NCBI RefSeq assembly: GCF_002269505.1
Contig: NZ_NQKQ01000015.1
Location: 1-64,000, forward strand
Direction: 5' to 3'
Length of the DNA: 64,000 nucleotides
DNA from: Pseudomonas fragi
Lineage (GTDB): Bacteria > Pseudomonadota > Gammaproteobacteria > Pseudomonadales > Pseudomonadaceae
The first letter of the stretch is position 1; every line of letters starts with the position of its first letter. The notes under the pieces were generated by a model. It saw only the letters and a list, made by a program, of their open reading frames with translations, made no database searches and was not told the origin of the DNA. Positions 53,182 to 62,695 of the stretch are shown one piece after another. Made by a program: the position numbers and the translations under genes.

Positions 53182-54465
53182 ATGAACCTGTTTAACCTGC
53201 GTCGCCATTCCCCCAGCCTTGAAGAGATGGCTGCGCATTCTGCGCCATCGAAGGCTGGCAACCATCCGTCCCAGGATTGCCTGATGCCCTGCGTTGAGCG
53301 TGAGACCCAAGTGTTTGTGCGAGGTCAGGGGTCGTGGATGTGGGACAGCGACAGCCGTGCGTACCTGGACTTTACTCAGGGCAGTGCCGCCAACAGCCTG
53401 GGCCACAGCCCGGCAGTGCTGGTCAAGGCGATGGCCGAGCAGGCGCAGTCTTTGCTGAATCCGGGCGCAGGCTTTTTAAATCGCGGGATGTTGAATCTGG
53501 CGCAGCGCTTGTGTGACAGCACCGGCAGCGATCAGGTGCATTTGCTCAACACCGGCGCCGAGGCGAATGAGGGCGCGATCAAGCTGGCGCGTAAATGGGG
53601 TCAGCTGCATCGCGGTGGCGCCCATCGGATCATTACGGCCAGCCGCAGCTGCCACGGTCGCAGCTTTGGCGCGATGTCAGCTTCGGGCGGCGCCTCTGTG
53701 GATAACCGCTTCGAGCCGCAGTTGCCGGGCTTTATCAATGTGCCGTTCAACGATTTGCTGGCGCTGCATGCGGCAGTCGATGCTCAGACCGTGGCCATCA
53801 TGCTGGAGCCGGTACAAAGCGAAGCCGGGGTGATTGCGGCGACTGAGCATTACCTCAAGGGTGTTGAGCGTTTGTGCCGTGAGCTGGGCATTTTGTTGAT
53901 CCTGGATGAAGTCCAGACCGGCATGGGACGTTGCGGCACCTTGCTGGCAGAGCAGAATTACGGCATTCGCGCCGACATCATCACTTTAGGCAAGGGCCTG
54001 GGCGGCGGTGTGCCATTGGCCGCATTGCTGGCTCGGGGCAAGGCCTGCTGCCTTGAGCCCGGCGAGTTGGGCGGTACCCATCATGGCAATGCCTTGATGA
54101 GCGCAGCAGGGTTGGCGGTACTGGACACGGTGCTGGACAAAGGCTTTTTGCAGCAGGTTCGCGACGCGGGGCAACACCTGCGCGAGGGGTTGGGCCGGTT
54201 GGCGAATAGTTATGCACAGGGCGAATTGCGCGGCCAGGGCCTGCTTTGGGGCCTGACCTTGTCGGATAACTCGGCAGATGCGGTGGTCAAGGCGGCATTG
54301 TACGAAGGCTTGCTGATCAGTGCTCCACAGCCCGACTGCCTGCGGTTCACCCCGGCCCTGTGCGTGAGCAAGGGCAATATCGATGAAATGCTGCTGCGTC
54401 TGGCCCGGGCCTTTGCCCGTGTGCGCACGGCCCAGTTGCAGTGCCGTCGCGGAGTTGCCGTCTGA
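53182..54465 (+). CDS. Class III PLP-dependent aminotransferase (acetylornithine/GABA type)
   Basis: 427-residue omega-aminotransferase. MWDSDSRAYLDFTQGSAANS (about 55-75) is the family entry, LLNTGAEANEGAIKLARKW near 124-142 the PLP phosphate loop, ILDEVQTGMGRCGTL near 238-252 the PLP aspartate, and the Schiff-base lysine is in ITLGKGLGGGVPLAAL near 270. The start at 53182 follows AAGG; an upstream ATG at 53161 or longer reading lacks homology. It is related to ArgD/AstC, but the gene neighbourhood (rsmY, LysR, pqq) gives no arginine context; the true amino donor is unknown. Ends at a strong terminator. Confidence 0.88.
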   Translation: MNLFNLRRHSPSLEEMAAHSAPSKAGNHPSQDCLMPCVERETQVFVRGQGSWMWDSDSRAYLDFTQGSAANSLGHSPAVLVKAMAEQAQSLLNPGAGFLNRGMLNLAQRLCDSTGSDQVHLLNTGAEANEGAIKLARKWGQLHRGGAHRIITASRSCHGRSFGAMSASGGASVDNRFEPQLPGFINVPFNDLLALHAAVDAQTVAIMLEPVQSEAGVIAATEHYLKGVERLCRELGILLILDEVQTGMGRCGTLLAEQNYGIRADIITLGKGLGGGVPLAALLARGKACCLEPGELGGTHHGNALMSAAGLAVLDTVLDKGFLQQVRDAGQHLREGLGRLANSYAQGELRGQGLLWGLTLSDNSADAVVKAALYEGLLISAPQPDCLRFTPALCVSKGNIDEMLLRLARAFARVRTAQLQCRRGVAV

Positions 54466-54515
54466 CTGCATCGGTCACACAGAATTTAAAGAACCGTCTC
54501 GCGGTATAACGCATC

Positions 54516-54554
54516 GCCCTGTGCCTGTTTCCTTCGGCACAGGGCGTTTTTTTT
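54516..54554 (+). terminator. Rho-independent terminator of the class III aminotransferase gene
   Basis: Stem GCCCTGTGCC / GGCACAGGGC, loop TGTTTCCTTC, then a run of eight T. Confidence 0.93.
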
Positions 54555-54650
54555 GCTTGTGGATAAGTTCTGGCTGAACCTTTGGCCAGCGCCCGGAGTC
54601 GATTGGTAGCAGGGCCAGTTCTGGCCCGCCACTACTAGGGAGCTGCGCAT

Positions 54651-54809
54651 ATGGATCTTATTAAAATCATCTTTGCCATTCTGCTTCCGCCGCTGGGCGT
54701 GTTTATGCAAGTGGGTTTTGCCGGGGCATTCTGGCTGAATATTCTGCTGACCCTGTGCGGTTATATTCCAGGGATCGTGCATGCGGTGTGGATTATCGCC
54801 AAGCGTTAA
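54651..54809 (+). CDS. 52-residue PMP3/YqaE-family membrane protein
   Basis: Short hydrophobic protein beginning MDLIKIIFAILLPPLGVFMQ, with two transmembrane helices: about 4-22 (IKIIFAILLPPLGVFMQVG) and about 27-47 (WLNILLTLCGYIPGIVHAV). The PPLGV and CGYIPGIVHAVWII motifs are diagnostic of PMP3/UPF0057 (stress-related membrane proteolipid). It is complete, with start and stop, and an AGGGAG ribosome binding site nine bases before ATG. It is a stand-alone gene, with a terminator before it and a repeat after it; osmotic or cold stress is the usual trigger for the family. Confidence 0.88.
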   Translation: MDLIKIIFAILLPPLGVFMQVGFAGAFWLNILLTLCGYIPGIVHAVWIIAKR

Positions 54810-54827
54810 CTGGCAAAGGATATCGAC

Positions 54828-54928
54828 CTGTAGTCGCTGCCGCAGGCTGCGATAAGGGCCGAAGGCCCTGCTCATTCAACCAGTGTGGCCTTTGGGGCAC
54901 CCTTCGCAGCCTGCGGCAGCGACTACAG
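54828..54928. repeat. CTGTAGTCGCTGCCG repeat before the S9 peptidase gene end
   Basis: Arms CTGTAGTCGCTGCCGCAGGC and GCCTGCGGCAGCGACTACAG are exact complements about 60 bases apart, the same class as 11125-11198 and 44186-44290. Confidence 0.88.
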
Positions 54929-56761
54929 TTATGTATCAGCTTGCATCACCTGGCTGTAAAACAGCCATTCCTGTTCCAGTGCGTGGGCCTGGTTACTGGC
55001 TTTGCGAAAGCCGTGGCGTTCGTCCGGGTAGTAATGGGCCTGGGCCGGGATGCCGTTGTATTGCAGGGCCTGGAGCATGTTGCGGGTTTGTTGCGGCACC
55101 ACGACGGCGTCCAGCTCGCCCTGGAAGAAGATCACCGGCACACTGATCTGGTTGGCGTACAGCAACGGAGTGCGCGCCGCATAACGTTCAGCGTCGCGCT
55201 GCGGGTCGCCAATCAACCAGTCCAGGTAGTCACCTTCAAACTTGTGGGTGGCTCGCGCCAGCGCAATCGGATCGCTGACTCCGTACAGGCTGGCACCCGC
55301 CCGGAAGACTTTATGAAATGCCAGCGCACACAAGGTGGTGTAGCCCCCTGCGCTGCCGCCGCGAATAAACGCAGTGCGGGGAGCAATCAGTTCTTGCTCG
55401 GTGAGATAACTGACTACTGCGCAAGCATCTTCGACATCCGCAACGCCCCAATTCAGATGCAGGGCCTGACGATACTCACGGCCATAGCCGGTGCTGCCGC
55501 GATAGTTGAGGTCGGCCACGGCAAAGCCGCGTTGGGTCCAGTATTGAATGCGCGGGTCGAGCATCGGGTAACAGGCCGAAGTCGGACCGCCGTGGATGAA
55601 TACCAGCAGTGGCGGTTTTGTCTCGCCATTCATCGCTGGGTAGAAAAAGCCGTGGGCATGACCCGATCCAGAGGGATAACGCAGGGTTCTCGGGCGGCTG
55701 ATACGTTCAGGGGGCAGCGGCGCAACGCCACCTGCCAGTACCTCGACCTTATGGTCGGCGCGACAGATGCGGATCACGGCTGAAGGGCGTATCGGTGATG
55801 CTGCGATGCAATAAATAAATGCCTTATCCAGTGCCAGGCTGCGAAAGTGGCTGTAGTCACCCGTGAAGTCTTCGAGGTTGCCGTCAGCTGTGCGGATGCC
55901 CAGGCGACCGAAGCCGTCCTCGGTCCAACTGGCCAGATAGCCTTGCTCGGCAAGCGGCACAAAGGTGCTGGTGCCCAGTTGCCAGGGGGCCGGGGCGTGA
56001 TCGGCGCGCGCGCTGGGTGCGGGCACCAGGCCTTCGCCGGACTCGGCCCAGGGTTGCCAGAAACCTGCGCGGTCGGTCAGGCAATGCAGGCGGTTATCTG
56101 TGTCGAAGCGCGGCTGTTGCAGCGACTCTTCATCAAGATCACCGGCCAGGCACTGGGCGGTGTTCCAGCGTCCGGCCGTTTGGCCTTCGGCGAGCATCAG
56201 GCGGGTTGATGTCCACGGTTGGTGCGGGCGGCTCCATTCAATCCAGGCCAGGCGCTGGCCGTCGGGGCTCAATGCCGGTGCACCATAGAAATCAGCGCCT
56301 TCGGCCAGCAACTGGCGTTCAAGGGTCGCAAGGTCGATGCTGACCAGTCGATGTTGATCGCCGGTTTCCTCGACCGCCAGCACCTGCCCGCTGGCAAACT
56401 GCACGCCACCGTAACGGCAAGTGCCCTGGGTCAGCACTTGCGGTGCCGCGCCGTCCAGGGGTTGCAAGTACAACTGTTGATCGGCTTCGTTGACGAATAC
56501 CACCGCGTCATCACTCAAGCAAAAACTGCCACCGCCATACTCATAGACCCGGCTGCGCGCGCTGAAACCGGCGGGCGTCAGGCAGTGGGCCTGGCCTTCG
56601 CGCCAGTGCCAGATACGCGAGGCCGCATCCTGTGGACGATATTCGTTCCAGAACAGGCCCCGTGGGCCGACCCGCAATTCTGCGAAATCAACCCCGGCGG
56701 CCACGGCGAGTGCGGCGCTGAAGGGTTCAGCTTTTGGCGATGAGACGTGAGTTTCGTTCAT
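54929..56761 (-). CDS. S9-family serine peptidase (prolyl oligopeptidase/dipeptidyl aminopeptidase type) at the end of the pqq cluster
   Basis: 610-residue protein: an N-terminal beta-propeller (to about 360) and a C-terminal alpha/beta-hydrolase domain. The catalytic serine is in [13 protein letters not shown] near 461-473, the aspartate probably in [10 protein letters not shown] near 553 and the histidine in YPDERHGFR near 586. [26 protein letters not shown] near 385 is typical of S9. There is no obvious signal peptide, so it is probably cytoplasmic. It overlaps pqqE by 35 bases, hence is cotranscribed; in some Pseudomonas pqq clusters such a gene is called pqqM. It may trim the PqqA-derived peptide, an untested idea. 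Confidence 0.85.
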   Translation of the reverse strand: MNETHVSSPKAEPFSAALAVAAGVDFAELRVGPRGLFWNEYRPQDAASRIWHWREGQAHCLTPAGFSARSRVYEYGGGSFCLSDDAVVFVNEADQQLYLQPLDGAAPQVLTQGTCRYGGVQFASGQVLAVEETGDQHRLVSIDLATLERQLLAEGADFYGAPALSPDGQRLAWIEWSRPHQPWTSTRLMLAEGQTAGRWNTAQCLAGDLDEESLQQPRFDTDNRLHCLTDRAGFWQPWAESGEGLVPAPSARADHAPAPWQLGTSTFVPLAEQGYLASWTEDGFGRLGIRTADGNLEDFTGDYSHFRSLALDKAFIYCIAASPIRPSAVIRICRADHKVEVLAGGVAPLPPERISRPRTLRYPSGSGHAHGFFYPAMNGETKPPLLVFIHGGPTSACYPMLDPRIQYWTQRGFAVADLNYRGSTGYGREYRQALHLNWGVADVEDACAVVSYLTEQELIAPRTAFIRGGSAGGYTTLCALAFHKVFRAGASLYGVSDPIALARATHKFEGDYLDWLIGDPQRDAERYAARTPLLYANQISVPVIFFQGELDAVVVPQQTRNMLQALQYNGIPAQAHYYPDERHGFRKASNQAHALEQEWLFYSQVMQADT

Positions 56762-57893
56762 TTCGGAAGGCCAATTGTTCGATGGTCTGGGTGGCGTGCT
56801 CGGCTTCTTCGCGCGCCTTGAGAATCAGGTCGTGTTGTGGCGATTTACTGCACACCGGGTCCGCATTGCTGGCGTCCCCGGTGAGCATAAAGGCCTGGCA
56901 ACGGCAGCCGCCGAAGTCCTTTTCTTTCTCGTCGCACGACCGGCAGGGCTCGGGCATCCAGTCATAACCGCGAAAACGGTTGAAGCCAAACGAGTCATAC
57001 CAGATGTGTTGCATGCTGTGGTCGCGCACATTGGGGAACTCGACCGGCATTTGCCGGGCACCATGACACGGCAGGGCCGTACCGTCAGGTGTTACGGTCA
57101 AAAAAATGCTGCCCCAGCCGTTCATGCAGGCTTTTGGGCGTTCTTCGTAATAGTCCGGGGTGACGAAGATCAGCTTGCAGGGGTGGCCTTCAGCCTCAAG
57201 TTTGGCCCGGTATTCGTTGGTGATGCGCTCAGCCCGTACCAGTTGCTCCTTGGTTGGCAGCAGGCCGACACGGTTGAGCTGGGCCCAGCCGTAGAACTGG
57301 CAGGTGGCCAGCTCGACAAAGTCGGCCTCAAGGGCGATACACAGCTCGATGATGCGGTCGATTTTGTCGATGTTGTGCCGATGGGTGACGAAGTTCAGCA
57401 CCATCGGATAGCCGTGGGCCTTGACTGCCCTGGCCATTTCGAGCTTTTGCGCGAAGGCCTTTTTTGAGCCGGCCAGTAGGTTGTTGACCTGTTCATCGCT
57501 GGCCTGGAAGCTGATCTGGATATGGTCCAGCCCGGCTTTTTTGAAGTCGCTGATCTTTTGCTCGGTCAGGCCGATGCCCGAGGTAATCAGGTTGGTATAG
57601 AAGCCCAGCTTGCGTGCTTCGCCAATCAATTCGGCCAGATCCTGACGCACCAGCGGTTCGCCACCGGAGAACCCCAACTGTGCCGCGCCCATCTCCCGTG
57701 CCTCGCGAAACACCTTGATCCACTGCTCGGTGCTGAGTTCTTTGCCCTGCTGGGCGAAGTCCAGCGGGTTTGAGCAGTAGGGGCATTGCAGCGGGCAGCG
57801 GTAGGTCAATTCAGCGAGCAGCCACAGCGGCAGGCCGACCTCTGGCTTGGGCGGGATACGGCTGTCAGGCAAGTTCGATCCAGTGCTCTGCAC
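56727..57893 (-). CDS. pqqE: PqqA peptide cyclase (radical SAM, PqqE)
   Basis: 388-residue radical SAM enzyme that forms the Glu-Tyr carbon-carbon crosslink in PqqA. The SAM-binding cluster motif is CPLQCPYC at about 33-40 ([12 protein letters not shown]). C-terminal SPASM cysteines are visible in [22 protein letters not shown] and GGCRC. The start is GTG at 57893, six bases after GGAGG; a TTG two codons earlier would have no spacer. It overlaps pqqD and is followed by an S9 peptidase gene. Confidence 0.93.
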   Translation of the reverse strand: MQSTGSNLPDSRIPPKPEVGLPLWLLAELTYRCPLQCPYCSNPLDFAQQGKELSTEQWIKVFREAREMGAAQLGFSGGEPLVRQDLAELIGEARKLGFYTNLITSGIGLTEQKISDFKKAGLDHIQISFQASDEQVNNLLAGSKKAFAQKLEMARAVKAHGYPMVLNFVTHRHNIDKIDRIIELCIALEADFVELATCQFYGWAQLNRVGLLPTKEQLVRAERITNEYRAKLEAEGHPCKLIFVTPDYYEERPKACMNGWGSIFLTVTPDGTALPCHGARQMPVEFPNVRDHSMQHIWYDSFGFNRFRGYDWMPEPCRSCDEKEKDFGGCRCQAFMLTGDASNADPVCSKSPQHDLILKAREEAEHATQTIEQLAFRNERNSRLIAKS

Positions 57894-58140
57894 GAGCAAC
57901 CTCCATAAATTGCTCGATATCTGCGCCGAGCTCAGGTACGCCGGGGAACTGTTGGTTCAGTTCGCCAATAATGGCCGCGACGTCGCGCTGGCCGTCGATC
58001 AGACCACCGATCAGGGCGGCGCTGTCATTGAGCTTGATCATGCCTTCGGGGTACAGCAGCACATGGCCTTTTTGCGCGGGCTCGTACTGGTAACGATAGC
58101 CGGTGCGCCAGGTCGGGATTTTGCTGCGATCGAAGCTCAT
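57865..58140 (-). CDS. pqqD: PqqD, PqqA-binding chaperone
   Basis: 91-residue RRE-type winged-helix protein that presents PqqA to Pqq[21 protein letters not shown] near 28-47 matches the PqqD core. The ATG overlaps the pqqC stop by four bases (ATGA), and the end overlaps pqqE by 29 bases, consistent with coupled translation of pqqCDE. Confidence 0.93.
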   Translation of the reverse strand: MSFDRSKIPTWRTGYRYQYEPAQKGHVLLYPEGMIKLNDSAALIGGLIDGQRDVAAIIGELNQQFPGVPELGADIEQFMEVARAEHWIELA

Positions 58141-58889
58141 AGGGTGATTCCTTTATGCCAGACACGTTGGCTGGTCACGCTGTGATAGGGCGGGCGGTCC
58201 AGCTCGTAGGCCATGGTCATGGCATCGAGCATGCTCCACAGGATATCGAGTTTGAACTGCAGGATTTCCAGCATGCGCTGCTGGCCTTCATAAGTAGTGT
58301 AGTGCTGCAGGGTGATTGCCAGCCCGTGCTCTACGTCGCGTCGGGCCTGGCCCAGGCGGGTGCGGAAGTATTCGTAGCCGGCCGGGTCGATCCACGGGTA
58401 ATGCTGCGGCCAGCTGTCCAGGCGTGACTGGTGAATTTGCGGCGCAAACATTTCGGTCAGCGAACTGCTGGCGGCCTCTTCCCACGTGGCGCGGCGGGCG
58501 AAGTTGACGTAGGCATCCACGGCAAAACGAACGCCGGGCAGGACCAGCTCCTGAGAGCGCAGTTGATCCGGGTCCAGGCCGACGGCCTGGCCAAGGCGCA
58601 GCCAGGCTTCGATACCGCCGTCTTCACCGGGCGCGCCGTCGTGGTCGATCATGCGTTGAATCCACTCGCGACGCACTTCACGGTCAGGGCAGTTGGCCAG
58701 GATCGCGGCATCTTTAAGCGGGATATTGACCTGATAGTAGTAACGGTTGGCGACCCAGCCCTGAATCTGCTCGCGGGTAGCGCGGCCTTCGTACATCGCC
58801 ACCTGGTAGGGGTGGTAGATGTGGTAATAAGCGCCTTTGGCCCGCAGGGCGGCCTCGAATTCGGCGATGGAGAGTGGGGCTTGGGTCAT
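58137..58889 (-). CDS. pqqC: Pyrroloquinoline-quinone synthase (PqqC)
   Basis: 250-residue cofactorless oxidase that catalyses ring closure and eight-electron oxidation of AHQQ to PQQ. The haem-oxygenase-like fold is visible as helical repeats; [15 protein letters not shown] near 21-35 and [20 protein letters not shown] near 47-66 are conserved active-site segments. The GGAGAACCC site precedes ATG. A REP doublet lies between this gene and pqqB. Confidence 0.95.
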   Translation of the reverse strand: MTQAPLSIAEFEAALRAKGAYYHIYHPYQVAMYEGRATREQIQGWVANRYYYQVNIPLKDAAILANCPDREVRREWIQRMIDHDGAPGEDGGIEAWLRLGQAVGLDPDQLRSQELVLPGVRFAVDAYVNFARRATWEEAASSSLTEMFAPQIHQSRLDSWPQHYPWIDPAGYEYFRTRLGQARRDVEHGLAITLQHYTTYEGQQRMLEILQFKLDILWSMLDAMTMAYELDRPPYHSVTSQRVWHKGITL

Positions 58890-58903
58890 CAGGGTTCTCC
58901 AGG

Positions 58904-58989
58904 GTGGGAGCGGGCTTGCTCGCGATGGGATCGCTGCGGTGTGTCAAATGCACCGCGCCGTTTGCATCGCGAGCAAGCCTGCTCCCACA
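58904..58989. repeat. REP doublet inside the pqq operon (pqqB-pqqC)
   Basis: GTGGGAGCGGGCTTGCTCGC and ATCGCGAGCAAGCCTGCTCC, about 40 bases apart, fill most of the 116-base gap between pqqB and pqqC on the sense strand. It could stabilise the upstream mRNA or reduce readthrough. Confidence 0.9.
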
Positions 58990-59005
58990 GGGGTTGTGGT
59001 GTGGC

Positions 59006-59917
59006 TTAAAGCTCGATACTCATGCCATCAAAGGCCACTTCAACCCCCCGGCGAACCAGTTCGGCACGCTCGGCGGAGTCTTCGTCGAGGATCGGGTTGG
59101 TGTTGTTGATATGGATAAGCACCTTGCGCTGTTCGGGCAGTTGCTCAAGTACTTCGAGCATGCCGCCGGGGCCGTTTTGCGCCAGGTGGCCCATCTCGCG
59201 GCCGGTACGGGTGCCCACGCCTCGACGCTGCATTTCGTCGTCGTCCCACATCGTGCCGTCCACTAGCAGGCAGTCGCTGCCAGCCATGATTTCCAGCAAG
59301 GGCGCGTCAACCTTGCCCAAACCCGGGGCATAGAACAGTTTGCCGCCGGTGCGCAGGTCTTCGACGATCAGGCCGATGTTGTCGCCCGGGTGCGGGTCGA
59401 AACGGTGCGGCGAATACGGCGGTGCGGCACTGCGCAGGGGCAGCGGGCTGAATCGCAGGTTGGGGCAGGCGGGAATGGTGAATGTTCCCTCCAGCTCGAT
59501 GCGGTTCCAGTTCAGGCCGCCATTCCAGTGCTTGAGCATGGTGAACAGCGGGAAGCCGGTGCTCAGGTCTTCGTGGACCATGTCAGTGCACCAGACTTCA
59601 TGCGGGCAGCCTTCGCGCAGGCTCAGCAGGCCGGTGGTGTGGTCGATCTGGCTGTCCATCAGGATGATGGCGCTGATCCCGGTATCACGCAGGGCACGGC
59701 CCGGTTGCATCGGAGCGAAGTCCTGGAGTTGTGCACGAATGTCGGGCGAAGTGTTGCACAGCACCCAGTTCACGCCGTCGTCGGAGATCGCAATCGACGA
59801 TTGGGTACGCGCCTTGGCGTTTAACGAACCATCACGAAAACCCGCGCAGTTGACGCAGTTGCAGTTCCACTGCGGGAAACCGCCGCCAGCGGCGGAACCT
59901 AGAATCTGGACAAACAT
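59006..59917 (-). CDS. pqqB: PqqB
   Basis: 303-residue metallo-beta-lactamase-fold protein, probably the hydroxylase that acts on the Glu-Tyr diamino acid during PQQ synthesis. It begins [20 protein letters not shown] with a typical CxC pair, and has the metal-site histidines in [17 protein letters not shown] near 100-115 and DPHPGDNIG near 176. It follows the pqqA-pqqB terminator, so its expression should be much lower than that of pqqA. Confidence 0.94.
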   Translation of the reverse strand: MFVQILGSAAGGGFPQWNCNCVNCAGFRDGSLNAKARTQSSIAISDDGVNWVLCNTSPDIRAQLQDFAPMQPGRALRDTGISAIILMDSQIDHTTGLLSLREGCPHEVWCTDMVHEDLSTGFPLFTMLKHWNGGLNWNRIELEGTFTIPACPNLRFSPLPLRSAAPPYSPHRFDPHPGDNIGLIVEDLRTGGKLFYAPGLGKVDAPLLEIMAGSDCLLVDGTMWDDDEMQRRGVGTRTGREMGHLAQNGPGGMLEVLEQLPEQRKVLIHINNTNPILDEDSAERAELVRRGVEVAFDGMSIEL

Positions 59918-59940
59918 GGCGTGTTCTCTTGCAAATCTGA

Positions 59941-59970
59941 AAATAAAAACGCCCCGGCGAACCGAGGCGT
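59941..59970 (-). terminator. Terminator/attenuator between pqqA and pqqB
   Basis: On the minus strand, stem ACGCCTCGG / CCGGGGCGT with a TTCG loop followed by TTTTTATTTT. It sits 30 bases after the pqqA stop and 24 bases before the pqqB start, so it should make short pqqA-only transcripts in excess. Confidence 0.85.
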
Positions 59971-59999
59971 TGGGTTGCTCTGCTCAGTGAAGACGCAGA

Positions 60000-60074
60000 T
60001 CAACGGCTAGCGAAGTACATGGTGACTTCAAAGCCAATACGCAGGTCGGTGTAAGCAGGTTTAGTCCAGGCCAT
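60000..60074 (-). CDS. pqqA: PqqA precursor peptide
   Basis: 24-residue ribosomal peptide starting MAWTKPAYTDLRIGFEVTM; the conserved Glu16 and Tyr20 (E-x3-Y) are the residues joined to form PQQ. A strong ribosome binding site AAGGAGT lies eight bases before ATG, in line with high translation. It is followed by a terminator and then pqqB. The gene is too short for usual length cut-offs but unmistakable. Confidence 0.95.
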   Translation of the reverse strand: MAWTKPAYTDLRIGFEVTMYFASR

Positions 60075-60226
60075 ATCGTGACTCCTTCAGCGGGTGGGTG
60101 GGTGGTGTCTCTTGATTAGTCCAGCTCCCGAAGGAGTTGTTCAAAAGCTTAGGTGGCTATGTTACTAAATTTGACGCTTTTTGAACGCCCGATGTCGAAG
60201 AAAGCTCGTTGCACAGTTGGTAACGA

Positions 60227-62656
60227 TCAGCTTCTCCCTGGATAAAACGTTTCAGTTGCGGGGCTCGTGGCCACACACAAGCAGCGGCTGTCGGCTTGGC
60301 TGATCTGCCGTGCAGCCTTGAGTGTAGTGCCTTGATCCATCGCCATAAGGGCCGAATAGAGGGCTGTGAGGTAATCCGACGGGTGGCCGGCCAACGTGGC
60401 CTGCCACAGCAATTCACTGGCTTGAGACACGCCGAGGGCCTCGGTCGAAAATTGTTGTGCCAAGGCAGCGCGCGCCTGGGTGAAAGATATTTCATCCATA
60501 TCCGATACCAGATCCGGCAAATGCGCGAGGAAATCCTCAATGTGTTCGAAGATTTGCGTCGTTGAAGCGTGGGGCGATTGCACACCGAACAGCAGGCCGG
60601 TTTGACCGTTGATTTGGCGCAGACCGCTGAACACCGCATAGCCCAGTTGCAATTCAACCCGCAGGCGTTGATAGAACGGGGTTTGCGCAATGTGGGCGAG
60701 CAGGCGCCAGGCCGCTTCGTCGGCCAGTGTTGCCTCGGGAGTCGGGCAAAACAGGATCAGTGCGTGCTCGCTGGAGTCGCAAGGTTCGGTGTACCAATGG
60801 CGTTGGGTCGGGAGCCGGGTTTGCTGTGCCAGTTGTGCATCCGGCGTGCCCGGTACCTTGTTCAGAACGGGGGTGATCAGGGCCTGTGTGGCACCAGGCA
60901 GGCCCACTGCCAGCCCATCCCAGCGGACATTGGCCCAATCGTGTGGCAGGGTCGCTTCGTCCATCGGCTGGCCCAGCTCAGGCAGGCGCTTGAGCAGTTG
61001 GCGGATCGGCATCAATGCAGCTTCAGCAGGCGGGGTGGCTGGCTCGGCGGGAGCGCTGAGTGTGCGCAAGGCCTGCTCCAGAATGGCGGGCATTGGCGCG
61101 TGGTAGCCGTGCATTTTCAGCAGCCAGTCATTGCCCTGTGCGTTGAGTGACAGCTCGACCCCGGCATGGCGAGCATCCAGGATCAGCGAACGCAGGCTGT
61201 TTTCCAGTGCGGGCAGCGGGTTGTCTGCAGGCTTCGCAGGCAAACGCCAACGCAGGTAAATCGCAGCCTCGCCGCCCAGGCTTGGTAGAGCGGTGCTAAA
61301 ACGCATCGCTGAAAGGTCGCGACGGCTGCGTAAGCGGTCTTGGGCAAAGGTGCGCAAACCTCGGTGAGCGCTGGTTTGCCCGCGAATCAGGCCGGCACTT
61401 ACGGGCTCTTCAGGCGGTTGCAGAAACGGATTGGGCGCGGGCAATTGCCAGGCATGTTGCGCTGGCTGCAACGCCTCAGGCTGCAGCTGTCCAAGTATAG
61501 CCTTGAGGGTTGTTACGCCTTGATCCGACAAACCGGGTACATGTTGCTTACAGTCATTTCGAGCCAGTTCCAGTGCGCTGCTGGTGTCTTGCTGACGTTG
61601 TTGCAGCAGGCGCAATTCTTCGCGTAGCGTCGGCCAATCCTGTTGTGCCCGGAAAAACCTCAGCCAGTCATGGAAGGTGTCGCGGATGAGTGTGGCGTGC
61701 GGGGCAATATCATTGGCTGCAGTGAACTCAATGTGCAGCAGTGCCTGGCTGTTGAAGTGGTAGAGCGGCGTGGCCTTGAGAGTGCCAATCAGTTGCTGCT
61801 GGCTTAACTGTGCGCACAGACCACCGGCTTTGTCGGCATTGATCCAGTGGCACAGGAATTCCAGCGCCTTTTCAGACGCTGGTGGCAGATGCTCCAGGGC
61901 AAACACCAGGCTCAGGCGCGGGCCGTCTATATGTTGATAGTGCTGCTGGCCGGTCATCAAGGCGGGCGCATCGGCTTGTTGCACGGCTTTGCCGGGGCGC
62001 AACACAGCGCTGTAGCGCTCGGCGAGGGTGATCAGCTCGGGGATTGCTGGCGGGCCGCTCAGGCTTAAGGTCATTTGCCCGGTCTGATAGAACCTTTGAT
62101 AGAAGTCTTTCAGGGCTTGCTGAAAATTCGCCCGCGGCACGGGCAGGCTGTAACGGTTGCCGGCATGAAATGCCCGTAGCGGATGGGCCGGATTCAATGG
62201 CTGGAACAGTTTGATCTCACGCTGCGCCGAAGGCTCACGGGCCCAGGCGATAAATTCGGCATGTAGCACTTCACGTTCGCGCAGTTGGTCAGCCAGATTC
62301 ATGCGCGGTTGGGCGAGCATGTCGCACAAACGTTCAAGACCGCCTTCGAAAGCACCGAGGGGCAATTCGAAAAAGAAGTCGGTATGACGCTCGCAGGTTT
62401 TGGCATTTACCTGACCGCCGTGGCGCTGTACCCAGGCCATCAGGTTGTCTGCCGCCGGGAAGCGTTCGGTGCCCAGAAACAGCAAGTGTTCCAGGAAATG
62501 CGCGAGGCCGGGCCAGGCAGCGGGCACGTCGTGGCTGCCTGCGGCAACCCTTAAAACGGCCGCGCAACGCTTGAGGCGCGGCTCATGGCGCACGCAGAGG
62601 GTCAGACCGTTTTCAAGCGTCAGACGTTGGGTGTGAGGGTGATTCAGCGCAGGCAT
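60227..62656 (-). CDS. pqqF: M16-family zinc metallopeptidase PqqF
   Basis: 809-residue insulinase-like protease thought to cut the crosslinked PqqA peptide. The inverted zinc motif HFLEH (HxxEH) is near 55-59 in PGLAHFLEHLLFLGTERFP, with the distal glutamate about 75 residues later in REREVLHAEFIAWAREP. The C-terminal half is the degenerate second M16 unit. ATG at 62656 fits GGAAG better than the in-frame GTG at 62662. It is upstream of pqqA on the same strand with a 152-base gap that must hold the strong pqqA promoter. Confidence 0.93.
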   Translation of the reverse strand: MPALNHPHTQRLTLENGLTLCVRHEPRLKRCAAVLRVAAGSHDVPAAWPGLAHFLEHLLFLGTERFPAADNLMAWVQRHGGQVNAKTCERHTDFFFELPLGAFEGGLERLCDMLAQPRMNLADQLREREVLHAEFIAWAREPSAQREIKLFQPLNPAHPLRAFHAGNRYSLPVPRANFQQALKDFYQRFYQTGQMTLSLSGPPAIPELITLAERYSAVLRPGKAVQQADAPALMTGQQHYQHIDGPRLSLVFALEHLPPASEKALEFLCHWINADKAGGLCAQLSQQQLIGTLKATPLYHFNSQALLHIEFTAANDIAPHATLIRDTFHDWLRFFRAQQDWPTLREELRLLQQRQQDTSSALELARNDCKQHVPGLSDQGVTTLKAILGQLQPEALQPAQHAWQLPAPNPFLQPPEEPVSAGLIRGQTSAHRGLRTFAQDRLRSRRDLSAMRFSTALPSLGGEAAIYLRWRLPAKPADNPLPALENSLRSLILDARHAGVELSLNAQGNDWLLKMHGYHAPMPAILEQALRTLSAPAEPATPPAEAALMPIRQLLKRLPELGQPMDEATLPHDWANVRWDGLAVGLPGATQALITPVLNKVPGTPDAQLAQQTRLPTQRHWYTEPCDSSEHALILFCPTPEATLADEAAWRLLAHIAQTPFYQRLRVELQLGYAVFSGLRQINGQTGLLFGVQSPHASTTQIFEHIEDFLAHLPDLVSDMDEISFTQARAALAQQFSTEALGVSQASELLWQATLAGHPSDYLTALYSALMAMDQGTTLKAARQISQADSRCLCVATSPATETFYPGRS

Positions 62657-62695
62657 GGGCACTTCCGGAACAGAGAAGCGCTCATGCTAGCGGAT

